Shown: positions 61,351 through 64,000 of the stretch, one piece after another
Layout: every line of letters begins with the position of its first letter
Position numbering within the stretch: the stretch's first letter is position 1
NCBI GenBank assembly: GCA_015501605.1
Contig: JADNRZ010000028.1
Location: forward strand, 1-64,000
Length of the DNA: 64,000 nucleotides
Source: Panaeolus papilionaceus
Taxonomy: Eukaryota > Basidiomycota > Agaricomycetes > Agaricales
Reading direction: 5' to 3'
Made by a program: the position numbers and the translations under genes
The notes under the pieces: model-generated
The model's database searches: none
Told to the model about the DNA's origin: nothing
The model's input: only the letters and a program-made list of their open reading frames with translations

Positions 61351-61352
61351 AT

Positions 61353-61380
61353 ACCCGTACCCGCCCTAACGGGTACGGGT
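61353..61380. repeat. Perfect 11-bp hairpin, 6-nt loop
   Basis: ACCCGTACCCG (61353-61363), loop CCCTAA, CGGGTACGGGT (61370-61380). More TACCCG/CGGGT words follow to about 61430. Only two bases separate it from the preceding inverted repeat. Confidence 0.85.
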
Positions 61381-62004
61381 TTTCTGAGGTACGGGTTGGG
61401 GTAGCCCGCTGTGTACCCGCGGATTACCCGTGAACATCACTATATCTCGCCCATTCAATCTGAATCATTAATCAAGTTTGTTCCACGTGTGGTTCATTTC
61501 GCTATAACCGATGATCGATGACATTTGATTAAGCAAGTGCACGTATATCATGCACTTTGTGGTTAATCGGGACACAGATAAATTATCATGATATAGCCTA
61601 CAGGTATGGCGTTCTGAATATTAGGGTATGATTAAATAGCGATTAATCCATCATAGATTTTCGGAGAAGTAGTGTAGACGCGCATCGGAATGAAATTCAG
61701 TGCATCGATTAATCATATTAAATGATAATTAATTGAGCCATAGACCTCCAAAGGAAGACCTCAATATGGTAGATAAAAAGCGAATAAACGATGATTAATT
61801 GACGCTTATATGGATAACAGCAAGAGGTGTTGAGATCGAGGCGAGAGGTGTAGTTATCACTATCAATATATGGTATTTCATCAACTGAGACCGCGCAGGA
61901 TGAAGATCGACAACTTACCGATTGATTGGCTCATGCCTTTCAGGTGGCTGACCGACTGTGACGGTGATATCCTGCACCACCTTCATCAAGCGAGGACTGT
62001 AGAC
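61381..62004. other. A/T-rich spacer without genes
   Basis: GATTAAT and TTAATC words recur at least six times between about 61460 and 61800. No gene recognised. Confidence 0.4.
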
Positions 62005-62370
62005 CATCAGCAAAAACCCTGAGAAATTATCTACTGTGTTGGCGCTGTTGTAGGTAGGCCTATAAGTAACGTGCTGATATGGCGCTGACGAAGGCGGGGT
62101 GAGAATGACGATGGTGAGACCTACAAAGTATGCGCTGACGATGGTCAGACCTTTTAGCAGGCACGCTGTTGTCCCTCTGACCTATGACCATCTGTGTGAC
62201 CAATGTTAGGCCTGCAAGCAACTTGCCTACCCACCTCAGATCTATCACTTGTATACGTGGCGTAGACGCAGGCCTACATTCCCCATTCTGTCAACCGACT
62301 GGCCTTCCTATTACCAGGGTGACAAGTCTTGATCTATCCACCACACTCCGGTATCGATCAGATAGGTCAT
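62005..62370 (-). mobile_element. SINE-family copy, body and 3' end
   Basis: Its minus-strand end is CTGATGGTCTACAG preceded by TCAGGGTTTTTG, i.e. plus-strand CATCAGCAAAAACCCTGA at 62005. The body matches 32100-32443 in inverse orientation. No tRNA-like head seen. Confidence 0.55.
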
Positions 62371-62892
62371 CGTATGTCTGGTAATACATAGTTCTATGGA
62401 GCAAACATTGTTCCCACCTGAATTTGGAGCCTACTTATGCTAAAGTCATTATTATTCGACCCAAATTGCTCAAAGGATTCGTGAGATCGATATTTAATAT
62501 TATACTTATAAACTTCTGCTATGCTCAGTTTGTCCTTTCAAAGCTTTGAGTCCCAATATACCATCCAACACCATACATATGTTATCACCCTTAAGTACGT
62601 GCAATGGATCCTTCGCAATTGACGTCATGTAAATAGACAATCGCAACGAAGCCCGCTAGTAGAATCTAGACACAGGCACTTCCAATACACCCCTTTACAT
62701 TTACATGATATCAATCTAAATTTTTAAAATCACAGTTAAAGGCAAATCGTAATTTTATATAGCACCCGAGTAATTTATTTGAGATCGCGGAAGGGGTGTG
62801 GTGGAAGTTGAACGAAGTGCAAAGGCGAAGCGGTTGAGATTCGAAGTCTTCGGAGGTGTGGTTTGTCTTATGGCATTGATCATAACGACTTT

Positions 62893-63232
62893 CAATGGCA
62901 CAATGGTGCAGTGACTTCAGCGCTACACTCATTGACTCCCTCGCGTCGCGAGTTCGATTCTAGATGGTGGCAAAAAATCTCTCTCGTAGAAAAATTAGCC
63001 ATCATTGATTTTTCGACGGTTTTCATCGGGAACCGCCGAGTCTCAAGATCTCAGGCCTAGCGCCCGTTGATCTGACGTTGGTCTGACCTACAGAAAACCT
63101 CAGGCCTAGCCATGGTAACAGGCCTGTAGGCCGGTTTCTCGTAAGTAAATGCTAGAATCCCTGCCACGTAAGCTCAGACGGGCCTTGCCTTATGCTGACG
63201 TGCAACACCTTCCACCAGGGTTTTCGCTGATG
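62893..63232 (+). mobile_element. tRNA-derived SINE, full-length copy
   Basis: Head TGGTGCAGTGACTTCAGCGC and GAGTTCGATTCTA, short A-run (CAAAAAATC), body TGACGTTGGTCTGACCTACA and TAAATGCTAGAATCCCTGCC, end CCAGGGTTTTCGCTGATG. Matches the minus-strand copy at 31405-31745 throughout. Confidence 0.75.
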
Positions 63233-63282
63233 ACACACTTGTTAGAATGCAGAACACCTTGATTATATGATATCAACAGAAC

Positions 63283-64000
63283 TTACATGTAATTATGATG
63301 GAACTCTTTCATCTCAACCTTGCGATGGCGAAGGATGTACGTCACGACAGATTTGCCGACTTGATAAAGAGTGGGCTCCTTATCCTCCTTTTGAATGGAG
63401 ATGAAGCCGTCGTTCAATTGCGACGCCATTTGGCGGAACATCGCAGCCTTCTTTCGAGAGTTAACAGCAGCAGCTTCGTCGGATTGGTTTATAGAAACAT
63501 TACTCCAAACCTTTTCATATGTTTTAAAGGTCTTGATACCGCGAATGAACTCGACTAACTTCATCTCCCTCTGCTCTTTCCATCGTTCCATCTCAGCCTC
63601 AGCGAGAAACCAGTGGACCACGTCTCTACAGAGCATGATCAAATCTGAAACAGTGGCAATCTCAGAAGCAAAACTCGACATACCCTCCTCTTCCCAAGCA
63701 CGATTGTCATCCACAGACAAATTGCTGACTCTTCCTAGTCTCCATATCCACCCGTCCTCGAGAGACGAAGTTTTATCTGCGGTTGGATGGTGAGAGGTAA
63801 GGGAGCTGCTGGTGACGGTTAACGCCTGTGGAGGTGGTTACAACTGAGTCTTACCCCAAGCTGCGACGCACCCTTTGGTTTCTTGAGTTTGACAGAGGAA
63901 CGCTCTGTTGATCATTAGAAAGGGTGGCAGAACCCAATCAGTTCCCGCATAGATGGTAGATAGTGTGTTTCGGTGCTTACTAATTTTGTTTTGACGGCCT
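63283..64000 (-). CDS. C-terminal part of a KDZ-type transposase-like protein, 5' part outside the window
   Basis: The minus strand reads SSVKLKKPKGASQLG, then LEDGWIWRLGRVSNLSVDDN, then FLAEAEMERWKEQREMKLVE, FIRGIKTFKTYEKVW and SRKKAAMFRQMASQLNDGFI to a stop at 63285-63283. This order (GWIW, then an AEMERW..EQ..K..EF helix, then a KxAxMxRQM segment) is that of the C-terminal region of mushroom Kyakuja-Dileera-Zisupton transposases and their relatives. A GTAAGT overlapping the terminal stop could be a donor for another exon. An apparent 29-bp intron (63854-63826) is needed to join the first two pieces. The catalytic region is not in the window. Confidence 0.6.

Noticed and set aside
61364..61369. 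CCCTAA in the hairpin loop as a telomere-type repeat
   Set aside because: Only a single unit is present; it is not tandem and has no telomeric context.
1..64000. CRISPR arrays, bacterial operons, riboswitches
   Set aside because: No regularly spaced unique spacers or bacterial gene organisation; spliceosomal introns show the DNA is eukaryotic.

Overview
This window looks like a gene-poor, repeat-rich stretch of a mushroom-forming basidiomycete (Agaricomycetes) genome. The evidence is short GT-AG introns inside conserved genes, multi-exon relatives of families typical of this group (a WW-domain protein with C-terminal membrane segments, a RecQ-like helicase, the C-terminal region of a KDZ-type transposase, an F-box protein), and no operons or ribosome binding sites. 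Nothing suggests bacteria, an organelle or a virus.

Layout. At 3.0-5.0 kb (minus) lies a four-exon 3-ketoacyl-CoA thiolase with one in-frame TAG just before the catalytic cysteine. At 6.8-9.4 kb (minus) is a Slm1/2-like F-BAR/PH protein gene with several small deletions. From 12 to 25 kb there are nested mobile elements: a 1.7-kb element with ~280-bp terminal inverted repeats flanked by TA, two ~990-bp solo-LTR-like elements each with a 4-bp target duplication, and a dispersed repeat split by one of them. A 445-residue lineage-specific gene (23.9-25.4 kb) is intact. From 29.8 to 35 kb come clusters of GC-clamped hairpins, copies of a tRNA-derived SINE family, and a decayed transposase. A RecQ-like helicase at 36.2-40.1 kb (minus) is split by an insertion carrying a G-rich minisatellite. 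A WW/membrane protein gene at 41.8-45.2 kb (plus) is full of stops and frameshifts. A 238-residue charged protein at 46.8-47.6 kb is intact. After a long stretch with no recognisable gene comes a short F-box gene (56.3 kb, minus), then a 2.7-kb block with about 17 copies of a TAGTATTTGAATACTA-like palindrome in mirrored pyrimidine-rich and purine-rich arms. The last 4 kb hold two decayed unknown coding regions, a pair of back-to-back hairpins, more SINE copies and the end of a KDZ-like gene.

How it fits together. There is no coherent pathway here. The thiolase (beta-oxidation) and the Slm1-like protein (membrane and TORC2-type signalling) look like remnants of a normal gene neighbourhood. Almost everything else is mobile DNA or its debris. 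Most conserved genes carry disabling lesions, and most of the stop codons fit C-to-T change on one strand. Only the lineage-specific genes and the short F-box gene read cleanly. All identifications come from reading translations by eye; no database search was run.
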